DNA of 64,000 nucleotides from Methylophilaceae bacterium (GCA_905339275.1 CAJPFK010000004.1:186001-250000), one strand, 5' to 3'. Positions 1 through 8,503 are shown, counted from the first letter of the stretch. Translations and numbers: made by a program. The notes: generated by a model not told the origin, from the sequence alone.

Positions 1-963
1 ACCTTTCAGGCTAAAAATTCCGGTAATGGCTCACGCGTAAAAGTGGGCGTGGTCGGGGTAGGCTACCTGGGGCGCCTGCATGCCCGCATTTACGCGGCAA
101 TGCCGGAGGTTGTACTGGTCGGCGTCGTCGACGCCGATGCCGCGACTGCGCGCGCCATCGCCGCAGAGCATGGCTGCAAGGCGTGGACGGATGCCAGCCA
201 GCTCATGGGCCGCGTGCATGCGGTCAGTATTGTTGTGCCCACCCTGTATCACGCACAGGTTGCCTATCCCTTTCTGCAGGCAGGCGTACATGTCCTGCTG
301 GAAAAACCCATTGCCTCCTCCCTTGCGGAAGCCGAAACGCTGGTTGCTGCCGCAGAACGGTCGAATGCGATACTGCAGATCGGCCATATCGAACGCTTCA
401 ACGCCGGCATCATGGCATTGGCTGCCCGCGTGAGCCAGCCGCGATTTATCGAAGCGCATCGCCTGGGTGTTTTTGTCGACCGGGCGGCCGATGTCGATGT
501 GGTCACCGACCTGATGATTCACGATATCGATATTGTGATGTCGCTGGTGAAGTCCGGTATCCGTACGATTGCGGCGGACGGCATCCGGGTGATTACCGAT
601 CAGGTCGATATCGCCAATGCCCGTATTGAATTCGATAACGGTGCGGTCGCCAATGTTACCGCCAGCCGTGTTTCCAATAAGCGGTTGCGCCGCATCCGTG
701 TTTTCGGCAGTGATTGTTACTACGGTCTGGATTATATCGACCAGAAACTTGAAATGGCCCATGCCGTACCGGATGTAAATGGAGGCAAATGGCCCCGGAT
801 CGCCACCAGGCGGCTGGCTGTAACACCGCATCCGCCGCTGGAAGCCGAGCTTGACCATTTCATCCGTGCCGTGAAAGGCAGCAGCCCGCCGCTCGTGGAT
901 GGGCACGTCGGCCTGGAGGCATTGCGCGTGGCGCTGCTGGTCAGGGAGAGGATCGCGTTATGA
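1..963 (+). CDS. Gfo/Idh/MocA-family NAD(P)-dependent oxidoreductase, GnnA-like (5' end probably outside window)
   Basis: The frame is open to the first base. The only start inside the window is a GTG at 43 with no ribosome-binding site before it, so the true start is probably upstream. The Rossmann motif GVGYLG follows directly, then the family signature EKP (VLLEKP, about residue 87 from the GTG) and a MIHDIDI stretch carrying the conserved catalytic-region His/Asp. Gfo/Idh enzymes oxidise sugar hydroxyls with NAD(P). The stop overlaps the start of the aminotransferase gene (ATGA). An oxidoreductase-aminotransferase pair of this kind is what GnnA/GnnB use to turn UDP-GlcNAc into UDP-GlcNAc3N for amide-linked lipid A; WlbA/WbpB-type O-antigen enzymes are the main alternative. 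The family call is secure, the substrate is inferred. Confidence 0.85.
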   Translation, partial: TFQAKNSGNGSRVKVGVVGVGYLGRLHARIYAAMPEVVLVGVVDADAATARAIAAEHGCKAWTDASQLMGRVHAVSIVVPTLYHAQVAYPFLQAGVHVLLEKPIASSLAEAETLVAAAERSNAILQIGHIERFNAGIMALAARVSQPRFIEAHRLGVFVDRAADVDVVTDLMIHDIDIVMSLVKSGIRTIAADGIRVITDQVDIANARIEFDNGAVANVTASRVSNKRLRRIRVFGSDCYYGLDYIDQKLEMAHAVPDVNGGKWPRIATRRLAVTPHPPLEAELDHFIRAVKGSSPPLVDGHVGLEALRVALLVRERIAL

Positions 964-2081
964 GCGATAACGATGAGGAGATGCCTGTTCCGTTTCTCGA
1001 TCTTGCTTGCGCGTTCCGGGCGAACGAAAAAGCCTGGTTATCCAGGATCAGGGAAATCGGCGCCAGCGGTTGTTTTATCCTGGGGCAGGAAGTCGCTGCC
1101 TTTGAGCGGGAGTTTGCCCGCTACATGGGGATCAAACATGCGGTTGCTGTCGCCAGCGGCACGGATGCCCTGGTGCTGGGCTTGCGAGCACTGGGTATCG
1201 GGCCGGGAGATGAAGTGATTACCACGCCTTACAGTTTTTTTGCTTCAAGCGAAGCCATCAGCATGGTCGGCGCCATACCCGTATTCGCGGATATCGATCG
1301 AAACAGCTTCACCATTGATCCGCACCGCATAACGGAAAAAATCGGCGCCAGAACCAGGGCGATCCTGCCGGTGCATATTTTCGGCCATGCTTGTGACATG
1401 GCAGCCATCCTTAAAATAGCCCGCGCCCATGGCCTGGTGGTCATCGAAGACTGCGCGCAGGCATTCGGGGCTAAAAGCAACGGCGAATATGTCGGCGCGC
1501 TGGGCGATTGCGGCTGTTTCAGCTTTTATCCGACCAAGGTGCTGGGCTGTTATGGCGATGGCGGCATGCTGACGAGCAACGACGACGGTATCCAGGAGCA
1601 TGTTCGCCGTTTGCGCAATCACGGCATGGTGGCGAGCTACATGCATGCCGAGTTTGGTTGCAACAGCCGGCTGGATGAGATACAGGCGGCGGCACTGCGC
1701 CTGAAGCTGCAATGCATCAACGACGATATAAATGCCCGCCGCAAAATTGCCGCCCAGTATGCGCGGCTGTTGAGCGGCCTGGAACTGGCAATACCGCAAA
1801 GCCCGGATGCCGAATCCCATGTTTACGGCGTTTACACAATACGCCTGAAGAACCGCGATGCCGTGCGCCGGTCCCTGGCTGAACGCCGGATATCCACAGC
1901 GGTCTATTACCCGCTGGGGTTGCACCTGCAGGAGGTATACCGGGGCCTGGGCTACGCTACCGGCAGCATGCCCGTGTGCGAGCGCATGACGGCAGAGAAC
2001 CTGTCGTTGCCGATTTATCCCGGCATGCCGCAACGGCATATCGAGCGTGTATGCAATGCTTTAAACGGCGCCGTTCAATAA
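960..2081 (+). CDS. DegT/DnrJ/EryC1/StrS-family sugar aminotransferase, GnnB-like
   Basis: This 373-residue PLP enzyme has the family's typical length. It shows SGTDA (66-70) for cofactor phosphate binding, EDCAQAFG (163-170) with the Asp facing the pyridine nitrogen, and SFYPTK with the Schiff-base Lys at 193. Such enzymes transaminate keto-sugar nucleotides in the cytoplasm. The start overlaps the stop of the oxidoreductase gene by 4 bases, so the two are translationally coupled and probably act in sequence (3-oxidation, then 3-amination of a UDP-sugar). A second Met lies at residue 8 (MPVPFLDL) and could be the real start. In known gnnA-gnnB loci these genes sit beside lpxA/lpxB; the upstream side is not visible here and lpxB does not follow. 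Confidence 0.88.
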   Translation: MSDNDEEMPVPFLDLACAFRANEKAWLSRIREIGASGCFILGQEVAAFEREFARYMGIKHAVAVASGTDALVLGLRALGIGPGDEVITTPYSFFASSEAISMVGAIPVFADIDRNSFTIDPHRITEKIGARTRAILPVHIFGHACDMAAILKIARAHGLVVIEDCAQAFGAKSNGEYVGALGDCGCFSFYPTKVLGCYGDGGMLTSNDDGIQEHVRRLRNHGMVASYMHAEFGCNSRLDEIQAAALRLKLQCINDDINARRKIAAQYARLLSGLELAIPQSPDAESHVYGVYTIRLKNRDAVRRSLAERRISTAVYYPLGLHLQEVYRGLGYATGSMPVCERMTAENLSLPIYPGMPQRHIERVCNALNGAVQ

Positions 2082-2133
2082 AGAATGGGAGCGTGTCACG
2101 CGACGGTATCGGCTCTCAGGCCGGGTGCCTGGA

Positions 2134-2523
2134 TCAATCGCCGGCGCTCGCGAAATTCAGCTCCACCAGATTGCCTGCAGGGTCTTTCACGACAAGCTGG
2201 TCCTGTCCGGTCAAGGGAATTTTCGTGACTTTGTAGGCAACCCCAAGCTGTTTCAGCCGGCTTTCAAACGCATGCAATCCTTCGCATTTGAACGCCACAT
2301 GATCGATCGTGGTTACCACATTCACCAGCCGCTCTTCATCCGGCGAGGCCTCAAGCAGGTGCACCACGTCTGCATCGCCCGCATACAGCCAGTACCCGAA
2401 CCTGGCGAACGGCGGCCGTTCGCCATTCTTCAGGCCGACCACCGTGGTATAGAAATCGTAAAGCCGGTCCAGCATCGCGCGTGGCGCCCGCATATTGATA
2501 TGACCGATACCGATGGTATTCAT
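2134..2523 (-). CDS. VOC-family (glyoxalase/bleomycin-resistance fold) protein
   Basis: A single vicinal-oxygen-chelate module of about 129 residues. The pattern of metal ligands is complete: His in GIGHINM, Glu in HLLEAS, His in TIDHVAFK and Glu in NLVELNF, one per beta-alpha-beta-beta-beta unit. The C-terminal DPAGNLVEL is typical of the family. I placed the start at the ATG at 2523 (MNTIGIGHINM) because AGAGGTGG lies five bases before it; a GTG at 2532 would overlap that site. The substrate cannot be read from the sequence: members include glyoxalases, dioxygenases and resistance proteins. It is a single-gene unit transcribed opposite to its left neighbour. Confidence 0.82.
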   Translation of the reverse strand: MNTIGIGHINMRAPRAMLDRLYDFYTTVVGLKNGERPPFARFGYWLYAGDADVVHLLEASPDEERLVNVVTTIDHVAFKCEGLHAFESRLKQLGVAYKVTKIPLTGQDQLVVKDPAGNLVELNFASAGD

Positions 2524-2690
2524 ACAAACCACCTCTTGCAGGATATGTTCAAGGGCTATTCAATCATAAGACTATCGTTATAGCCAGACCGGGCGACGGA
2601 TGGTTCTATTGCAATTGCCAGCCGCCGCCATGAATACGGATGCGGAAAGTATCGGCGGCTGGCGAAGCAGGCTACCCCAGGGCAAAATGT

Positions 2691-3590
2691 TCAGGTGCCG
2701 GAAATGGCGGCCTTGTTTGCCAGCAGCCAGTCTCGGTAAGCAAGCGGCGCGACACCGGTAAGTTTCCTGAAATCGCCGGTAATATCGGCAACACCGCCCG
2801 CCCTCGTATTCGTGTCGAATGAAGCAAACACGGCTGCCAGGCCTTCCGGCAGCCCGGCATCGACCAGGCCTTGAATCAGCCCTTCAACCGGCACTTGAAC
2901 TACCTGTATGGGTTTTCCTGCTGTCTGGCTCACCAGCCGGGCAATTTCTGCCGTTGTAAAAGCCTCGGCACCGCTGAGCGTGTAGGTTGCCTTGCCGGTA
3001 TCATTCGAAGCAAGTGCCGCAGCGGCGGCAAGCGCGAGGTCATCGCGTGCGATATGGGCTATCTTGCCGTCGCCTGCCGCGGTGAACCACTGGCCCGATG
3101 CCAGCACCTGTTGCAAGCTCATGAACAGGTTTTCGAAGTACCAGTTGTTGCGAAGCACGGTCCAGCTCAGTGGCGCAGCGGACAATGCCTGTTCCGTCCC
3201 GAGATGGTCGGGCGCAATCAGCAGCGGCGAGCCTGCCGGCTTGGGCATGGAGGTATATACCACGTGCTGCACCCCGGCATCGACCGCTGCTTGCACTGCA
3301 TTGATGTGCTGGGCCAGGCGGCGGCCCGGGCGGTCCAGCGCATCGGTGCTGATCAATAACAATCGTCGGGCGCCGGTAAACGCTTTTGCCAGCGCTGCGG
3401 TATCTTCAAAGTCTGCCTTGCGCACGATCACGCCCTTGGCGGCGAAACCGGCAAGGGCTTCAGGATTGCGCGTCGTCGCAATAATTTGGCCGGCCGGAAT
3501 CTTCAATGTGTTCAGTAAATGGGCAATGACACGCTGCCCCAAGTGGCCGGAAGCGCCAGTGACGAGAAGCGGAAGCTGCGAAGTGCTCAT
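2691..3590 (-). CDS. NmrA/QorB-type NAD(P)H-binding atypical SDR
   Basis: The 299-residue protein starts with a Rossmann loop (VTGASGHLGQR) and keeps the atypical-SDR pattern TTRNPEAL, LLLISTDA and HVVYTSMPKP. There is no YxxxK catalytic pair, as usual for NmrA-like proteins. Length and these motifs match the QorB/YtfG group of NAD(P)H:quinone oxidoreductases. The gene is divergent from an HxlR regulator across 215 bases that hold a clear repeated operator, the classical arrangement in which the HxlR protein controls the reductase in response to quinones or aldehydes. A ribosome-binding site AAGGAA precedes the ATG. Confidence 0.85.
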   Translation of the reverse strand: MSTSQLPLLVTGASGHLGQRVIAHLLNTLKIPAGQIIATTRNPEALAGFAAKGVIVRKADFEDTAALAKAFTGARRLLLISTDALDRPGRRLAQHINAVQAAVDAGVQHVVYTSMPKPAGSPLLIAPDHLGTEQALSAAPLSWTVLRNNWYFENLFMSLQQVLASGQWFTAAGDGKIAHIARDDLALAAAAALASNDTGKATYTLSGAEAFTTAEIARLVSQTAGKPIQVVQVPVEGLIQGLVDAGLPEGLAAVFASFDTNTRAGGVADITGDFRKLTGVAPLAYRDWLLANKAAISGT

Positions 3591-3750
3591 GGATTTATTC
3601 CTTTCTGGTTAAACAAGTAATTGGCCGGGCAATTCTGTAGCGCGCCCGGAAAGATGCGGCTAGAATCTGGTATAAAAAAGTAACCTGCTAATGATATGCA
3701 TGTAACAAACGATAAAGAACTTGAATGGCGGGCGCAAGAAGTGAGCAAAT

Positions 3751-3776
3751 GGTTACCAGGTAACCTCCGGGTAACC
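3751..3776. promoter_or_regulatory. Candidate HxlR operator (three half-sites)
   Basis: GGTTACC-A-GGTAACC is a perfect 7+1+7 palindrome (3751-3765), followed by a third GGTAACC half-site at 3770-3776, exactly 11 bases after the second. It lies 30-55 bases before the HxlR start, between the divergent reductase and regulator genes, so it is well placed to control both. Binding by the HxlR protein is inferred. Confidence 0.6.
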
Positions 3777-3805
3777 GTCCATATTGCAATTGAAAAGGAA
3801 AAAAC

Positions 3806-4189
3806 ATGACCTTGCATAAATCCAAGGCCGCTTGGGCGGAAAAATGCCCTATCCGCGATGTACTGGACAGAACGGGCGACCGTTGGACCGTTCTGGTCCT
3901 GCACGAGCTGGAAGCAGGCACGCTGCGTTTTAGTGCATTGAAAACAAGAATCGGGGATATTTCGCAACGCATGCTGGCACAAACGCTACGCAAACTTGAA
4001 GAAGACGGTCTTGTTTCGCGGGAGGTTTTCCCGACCATTCCTCCGCGTGTGGAATACACCTTGACCAGGCTTGGTCATTCATTCCTGGTGCCGGTGCGGG
4101 GCATGATGCGTTGGGCAGAGGAAAACCAGGAGGCCGTGCATAGCGCCAGGCGCGCCTATGTGCCGCCTGCGAAGCAGGTGGCGAAGTAA
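3806..4189 (+). CDS. HxlR-family winged-helix transcriptional regulator
   Basis: The 127-residue protein has the full HxlR signature: an N-terminal Cys in KCPIRDVLD, DRTGDRWTVLVLHEL, the recognition region LRFSALKTRIGDISQRMLAQTLRKLEEDGLV (31 residues, quoted here only by its ends LRFSAL and EEDGLV) and the wing RVEYTLT. The single Cys near the N-terminus is the redox sensor in relatives such as HypR and QorR. It is divergent from the NmrA/QorB-type reductase and the shared spacer carries an inverted plus direct repeat. A strong ribosome-binding site (AAAGGAA) precedes the ATG. Confidence 0.9.
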   Translation: MTLHKSKAAWAEKCPIRDVLDRTGDRWTVLVLHELEAGTLRFSALKTRIGDISQRMLAQTLRKLEEDGLVSREVFPTIPPRVEYTLTRLGHSFLVPVRGMMRWAEENQEAVHSARRAYVPPAKQVAK

Positions 4190-4275
4190 TTAGGAATTAA
4201 GGCCTGCTGCCATGGCAGGCTGCAGCGATCGCATGATGATGCCTGAACCTGCTCCGCCACCGGTTCAGATCGTAA

Positions 4276-4641
4276 TTAGCCGGCACCAGGGACGATTGGC
4301 TTGTCAAAAGAGGTGATTTCCAGGGTTTGCGGCAGCCGTATCCTTCCATTCGTATATTCCTTGAAAAGATTGACCGAGACTTTCTCCAGGTCTTCCGAAT
4401 ATTCCTTTATCTTTGGCTGTATCGATAATTCATCCAGATGGTATAGCGGGCTGAGCTCCAGGTTGTTGAGAGAGGACAGGGCGTTGAATTTCATGCGCCC
4501 CACTTTCCTGTTGTCCAGATACATGCCGACTTCAAATATGTTTTCTACCGATATATCGATCACAACACCGGAAGCAAAAATGATTTGCTGGTCTTTTTTG
4601 GTAATCTGGCGAATTTTTAATGTTGACATGAATGGGGCCAT
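4276..4641 (-). CDS. Small soluble protein of unknown function, coupled to ccoG
   Basis: This 121-residue product has no signal peptide or membrane segment and I do not recognise its family. It alternates short beta-like stretches (IIFASGVVIDIS, VGMYLDNRKVG) with a charged helical part (KIKEYSEDLEKVSVNLFKEY). Its ATG shares one base with the ccoG stop (TAATG), so it is co-translated with CcoG and probably serves the same process. The 86 bases after its stop hold a GCCTGC/GCAGGC inverted repeat but no T-run. Confidence 0.6.
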   Translation of the reverse strand: MAPFMSTLKIRQITKKDQQIIFASGVVIDISVENIFEVGMYLDNRKVGRMKFNALSSLNNLELSPLYHLDELSIQPKIKEYSEDLEKVSVNLFKEYTNGRIRLPQTLEITSFDKPIVPGAG

Positions 4642-6083
4642 TAAATGGAAGTTGAAACATAACCAAGCGTGTACTCCCTGGCGCTGGCAGGATTGCTGCT
4701 TGGTGTGACAATGACATTAAGATGCCGGGTACGCTTTGCCGTTTCGGCCGGCAGCACGATGTCCAATGCATAGGTGTAAGTTTTACTCATTGGAACTTTG
4801 AACTGGCTCGGGCTTGGAACGGCATGAGGCGGCAAGCCCTGGATGACTACGGTATATCGTTCGTTTTGCGTGCTTTTATTCGTCAGGCGTATGATGTAGC
4901 GGCTTTTCAAATCCCCATTGGATAGCCGGGTGACAAGCGGGGTCGCCTGTTGTTGTATCGTGGCCGAGAACGGCTCCAGTTGGTGCAATGCGTACCCAAG
5001 AAATCCTGAACAGGCGATAAGCACGGATAGATAGCCATATTTTTTCAGCCTGTTGCCTTGATTCAGGCTCGTTTCATTGATGTGCGCCTTCTGGGGCACC
5101 TGTCCGAAGCGGATCAGCCCTGTCGGCAGGTTGACGGACTTCATGATGTTGTTGCAGGCGTCAATGCATAATCCGCAGGATATGCAATCGATCTGGAAAC
5201 CTTTGCGTATATCGACGCCCGTAGGGCAGACGTTGACACAATACCTGCAGTCCACGCAGTCGCCGTAACCCCCGGCTTCCCTGGCCGCTGCTCCCTTTAT
5301 GTCCCTGGTGGGCGCAGTCCTGCCTAACGTGCGTTCACCCCGGGCCTCATCATAAAATACGGTTTTCGTATTCGGGTCCTGCATGACGCTCTGGAATTTG
5401 CCGTAAGGGCACGCCACGCGGCAGATGTCTTCCCTGGCAAATCCCGCTGCTACGTATGTGGTGGCGGTAATTGTTGCAATGGCGGTATAAGCGGCCAGGG
5501 CAGCATTACCGTTCAACAGTGCAACAACCAGTGTGCGTGCCTCGGCGAAATACAGCGTAAATGTCACCGCAGTGGCGAGGGACAATAGAAGCCATGACAG
5601 GTGGGTCATCCCGAGTTTACAGGCCTTCCCGGCACTCCATGGCTGCTTGCGCAAACGTATGCGCGCCTGGGCCTCCCCCTGTATCAAGGTCTCTATGTAC
5701 CTGAAGGCATCCGTCCAGATGGTCTGAAAACAGAAAAAACCGCAAAAGACGCGTCCGTATAATGTGGATGCAATAAAAAGGAATGTCGCTGCCAGCACCA
5801 TCACGCTCATGAAAATCATCAGGTCTTGCGGAAAGACAATGACATCAAAGAAATAAAATCTTGAATTGGCAATGTCAAACAGCAATGGCTGGCCGACCCT
5901 GGCATCACCGTGCCAGGTCAGCCATGGCAGCAGGAAATAAACCGAATAAGCCAGCGCCAGTATTGCTGTCTTGATGTTCTGGTACTTACCCTTTACGGAA
6001 TACGGAACGATAGGAATGACTTTTCTGGCAGGCTTCTCCAACAAGGCGGTCTCGGCTTGCATGACGTGCTCCACAATTCTCAT
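4641..6083 (-). CDS. ccoG: Cytochrome cbb3 oxidase accessory ferredoxin-like protein CcoG (FixG/RdxA)
   Basis: The 480-residue membrane protein follows the CcoG plan. Transmembrane helices lie in the first 220 residues, with the conserved CGFFCFQTIW and CRVACPYGK motifs. Two 4Fe-4S ferredoxin motifs (CVDCRYCVNVCP and CISCGLCIDACN) fall at about residues 272-315. An Ig-like C-terminal domain covers roughly 360-480. CcoG helps reduce copper on its way to the cbb3 oxidase. No ccoNOPQ or ccoS/ccoI gene is adjacent. It is transcribed with the small protein downstream (TAATG overlap) and divergently from a MocR regulator. Confidence 0.92.
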   Translation of the reverse strand: MRIVEHVMQAETALLEKPARKVIPIVPYSVKGKYQNIKTAILALAYSVYFLLPWLTWHGDARVGQPLLFDIANSRFYFFDVIVFPQDLMIFMSVMVLAATFLFIASTLYGRVFCGFFCFQTIWTDAFRYIETLIQGEAQARIRLRKQPWSAGKACKLGMTHLSWLLLSLATAVTFTLYFAEARTLVVALLNGNAALAAYTAIATITATTYVAAGFAREDICRVACPYGKFQSVMQDPNTKTVFYDEARGERTLGRTAPTRDIKGAAAREAGGYGDCVDCRYCVNVCPTGVDIRKGFQIDCISCGLCIDACNNIMKSVNLPTGLIRFGQVPQKAHINETSLNQGNRLKKYGYLSVLIACSGFLGYALHQLEPFSATIQQQATPLVTRLSNGDLKSRYIIRLTNKSTQNERYTVVIQGLPPHAVPSPSQFKVPMSKTYTYALDIVLPAETAKRTRHLNVIVTPSSNPASAREYTLGYVSTSI

Positions 6084-6123
6084 TGGGATTCATCATAGGC
6101 GTCCCGTCAAATAAAAACAGAAG

Positions 6124-6178
6124 CAGATGCCTGTAAAAAAACCATATCAGATGCATAATGGTGCTGCCAAACAGATGG
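6124..6178. promoter_or_regulatory. Three direct repeats CAGATG(C/G) at 24-base spacing between ccoG and the MocR gene
   Basis: CAGATGC occurs at 6124 and 6148 and CAGATGG at 6172, each starting exactly 24 bases after the previous one, in a 106-base spacer between divergent genes. MocR regulators are known to bind direct repeats next to their own gene, so this is a candidate operator. An ACCAT...ATGGT inverted arrangement (6141-6162) overlaps the middle copy. Confidence 0.5.
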
Positions 6179-6189
6179 ATTCATAAGCC

Positions 6190-7605
6190 TTGAAAAGATA
6201 TGAGAAATTAGCGGGCGAGATTGCCCAGTCCATTCGCGATGGAGTGCTGCGCAGAGGGGATAAATTGCCGTCAGTACGGCTGGCGAGTTCAAGCCGTGGC
6301 ATCAGCCCCGCTACGGTTTTCCAGGCCTATTACCTGCTCGAGGCCCGTGGGCTGATTACGGCAAGGGAAAGATCGGGCTATTTCGTCACGGGAGGCGCCA
6401 ATGGAATTCCGCAATTGCCGGAACCTGAATTCACAACCAGGCCGCAGGTAACGCAAGTTGATGTAAGTGAACTGGTGTTCGAGATTCTTGGATCGGTACG
6501 CGCACGCAAAGTGGTCCCGTTAGGCTCGGCATTTCCCAGCCCATTGCTGTTCCCGCTGAAAAGCCTTGCACGCACGATGGCTTCCACCGTCCAGTCCATG
6601 GACCCGTGGAGCACGGTCCGCGACTTGAGCCCGGGTGACGAAAACCTGCGCAGGCAGATTGCGCTCAGGTATCTCATCGACGGACTCAAGATTCCCACCG
6701 ATGGGATTGTAATTACGGCAGGCGCACTGGAAGCCCTCAATCTCTGCCTGTCAGCCGTCACCAGGCCGGGCGATGCCGTGCTTGTCGAATCTCCCACCTT
6801 TTATGCTGCACTGCAGGCAATAGAGCGTAGCGGCCTGAAAGCCATCGAAGTGCCCAGCCATCCTCGACTGGGAGTTGACCTGGACGCGATGGAGCTTGCG
6901 ATCAAGGAGCATAAGCCTAAAGTCTGCTGGTTGATGACGACATTCCAGAATCCTCTCGGCAGCCTGATGCCGGACGATAAAAAGAAGGATCTGGTCGGCA
7001 TGCTGACAAGGCACCAAATCCCCCTGATCGAAGATGATGTCTATGGGGAGCTTTATTTTGGCGACAAAAGGCCCATGCCCGCCAAAGCCTACGATACGGA
7101 AGGCCTGGTAATGCACTGCTCGTCTTTTTCCAAATGCCTGGCCCCGGGCTATCGCATAGGCTGGGTAGCGCCGGGAAGATATTCCCAGGCGGTTGAACGC
7201 ATAAAACTCACAACCACGCTTGCCGCATCGGTACCCGCCCAGCAGGCCTTGGCAGCGTATCTTGCCAAGGGCGGGTATGACCGGCATTTGAGGACGCTAA
7301 GGCATAACCTGCTCATGCAGCAGATAAAGTTCATCGAAGCAATTGAAGCCTGTTTCCCCCAGGGAACGAGGCTTGGCCGCCCTGCCGGAGGATACTTCGT
7401 CTGGGTTCAGTTGCCCGATAACGTAAACGCGCTGGAAGTTCACCGCAAAGCGCTTGAAGCAGGCATTAGCGTTGCGCCCGGACCCATGTTTTCCGCGCAG
7501 CGGCAATTCGGCAATTACATTCGCCTGAATTATGGGCATCTCTGGGACGCCGGGATAGAGGCGGCCCTGAAAAAACTGGGTGAAATCATTACTGTTGCCG
7601 GATAA
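6190..7605 (+). CDS. MocR-type GntR-HTH/aminotransferase-fold regulator
   Basis: Residues 1-70 form a GntR winged helix (KRYEKLAGEI, GDKLPSVR, ERSGYFV). From about residue 95 the protein has a class I aminotransferase fold with the PLP Lys at 315 (SSFSKCLAPGYR), AGALEALNLCL for the phosphate cup and the family's AGGYFVWV near the C-terminus. Such proteins are usually PLP-sensing regulators rather than enzymes. The start is a TTG: a stop codon lies two codons upstream in frame and no ATG fits the family N-terminus. It is divergent from ccoG, which could be its target; self-regulation is also likely. Confidence 0.88.
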   Translation: MKRYEKLAGEIAQSIRDGVLRRGDKLPSVRLASSSRGISPATVFQAYYLLEARGLITARERSGYFVTGGANGIPQLPEPEFTTRPQVTQVDVSELVFEILGSVRARKVVPLGSAFPSPLLFPLKSLARTMASTVQSMDPWSTVRDLSPGDENLRRQIALRYLIDGLKIPTDGIVITAGALEALNLCLSAVTRPGDAVLVESPTFYAALQAIERSGLKAIEVPSHPRLGVDLDAMELAIKEHKPKVCWLMTTFQNPLGSLMPDDKKKDLVGMLTRHQIPLIEDDVYGELYFGDKRPMPAKAYDTEGLVMHCSSFSKCLAPGYRIGWVAPGRYSQAVERIKLTTTLAASVPAQQALAAYLAKGGYDRHLRTLRHNLLMQQIKFIEAIEACFPQGTRLGRPAGGYFVWVQLPDNVNALEVHRKALEAGISVAPGPMFSAQRQFGNYIRLNYGHLWDAGIEAALKKLGEIITVAG

Positions 7606-7637
7606 TTTTTTATTTGCGAGCAAGCCTTCTCCAGCCT

Positions 7638-8270
7638 CTAACCTGTCCATGGAAGAAACGCTGGCGTTTTTGCCGCATAGCTCGCGTATTCCTGCCCGAA
7701 TTCGGCGTGCGCCTCCAGTTCCTCCGCTCTGGCAAGCCGCACATACATGTAGAGCAGAATCGGGAACATCAGCACCGTTATGATGGTTGGCCATTGCAGC
7801 AGGAAGCCGAACATGATCATCACGAAACCGGCATATTGCGGGTGCCGGATTTTCGCGTAAGGGCCGGTGATTGCCAGTTGGCGTTGATGCTGGGCCCGGT
7901 ACAGCACCTTCCACGCACTGGCCAGGAGGAAAAAACCGGCAACGATGAGAATGTTGCTCAGCAAATGAAACGGCCCGAAGTGCGGGTTGCCGCGCCAGCC
8001 GAACAGCTCTTCCAGCAGATGCCCGGCGTCGTGCGAGAACGGGTCGATGCCGGGAATGCGGTTGGCGAGCCAGCCGGACAACAGGTAAATGGTGAGCGGA
8101 AAGCCGTACATCTCGGTGAACAGCGCCACGATGAAAGCCGAAAAGGCGCCGAATGAGCGCCAGTCGCGTTTGCTCTGCGGCTTGGCGAAACTGAAGGCAA
8201 AGATGATGAATACCAGCGAATTGATGATGACCAGGAACCAGAGTCCGTAAGCCGGGGATGGGGCGCTCAT
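7638..8270 (-). CDS. Isoprenylcysteine carboxyl methyltransferase-family (NnrU/ICMT-like) membrane protein
   Basis: The 210-residue polytopic protein has about five or six hydrophobic segments and the ICMT signature GPYAKIRHPQYAGF, with EELEAHAEFGQEYASYAAKTP near the end (ends AEELEA and AAKTP). Bacterial relatives methylate unknown small substrates and are frequent in metal-resistance islands. I start it at the ATG at 8270 (MSAPSPAYGLW); the frame is open further upstream, but that part overlaps the DUF2933 gene and reads as non-coding. The ATGA overlap with that gene marks an operon. Confidence 0.8.
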   Translation of the reverse strand: MSAPSPAYGLWFLVIINSLVFIIFAFSFAKPQSKRDWRSFGAFSAFIVALFTEMYGFPLTIYLLSGWLANRIPGIDPFSHDAGHLLEELFGWRGNPHFGPFHLLSNILIVAGFFLLASAWKVLYRAQHQRQLAITGPYAKIRHPQYAGFVMIMFGFLLQWPTIITVLMFPILLYMYVRLARAEELEAHAEFGQEYASYAAKTPAFLPWTG

Positions 8271-8503
8271 TTCCTGTCTCCTTCGGATATGTCGCGCCTG
8301 TGAGTATGTTGGTGGCTCTGGCTGCCGTGACCGCGGTGCATGAATAGGTGCATCAGCGGGCAAGCCAGCAGGATCAGGTAAGGCAGGATGCCCAGCAGAT
8401 GGGCGCGATGTTCGGTAAAGAGCAGCAGCCCGGCAAATGCCAGGAAACCGTAAAATGCCCACCTGCCCCTGGATAGCCCCTTTGCTTCGTGCTCATCGGT
8501 CAT
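8267..8503 (-). CDS. DUF2933-family small membrane protein
   Basis: About 78 residues: a charged N-terminus, two hydrophobic helices (WAFYGFLAFAGLLLF and LGILPYLILLACPLMHLFM) and a His-rich tail (HRGHGSQSHQHTHRR) that could hold metal. CPLMHLFMH is the hallmark of DUF2933. The ATG at 8503 has AAGGAG seven bases upstream and is preferred over the ATG at 8521, which overlaps that site. It overlaps the ICMT-like gene by 4 bases. Family members sit next to copper/silver P-type ATPase genes, as here. Its function is unknown. Confidence 0.78.
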   Translation of the reverse strand: MTDEHEAKGLSRGRWAFYGFLAFAGLLLFTEHRAHLLGILPYLILLACPLMHLFMHRGHGSQSHQHTHRRDISEGDRK

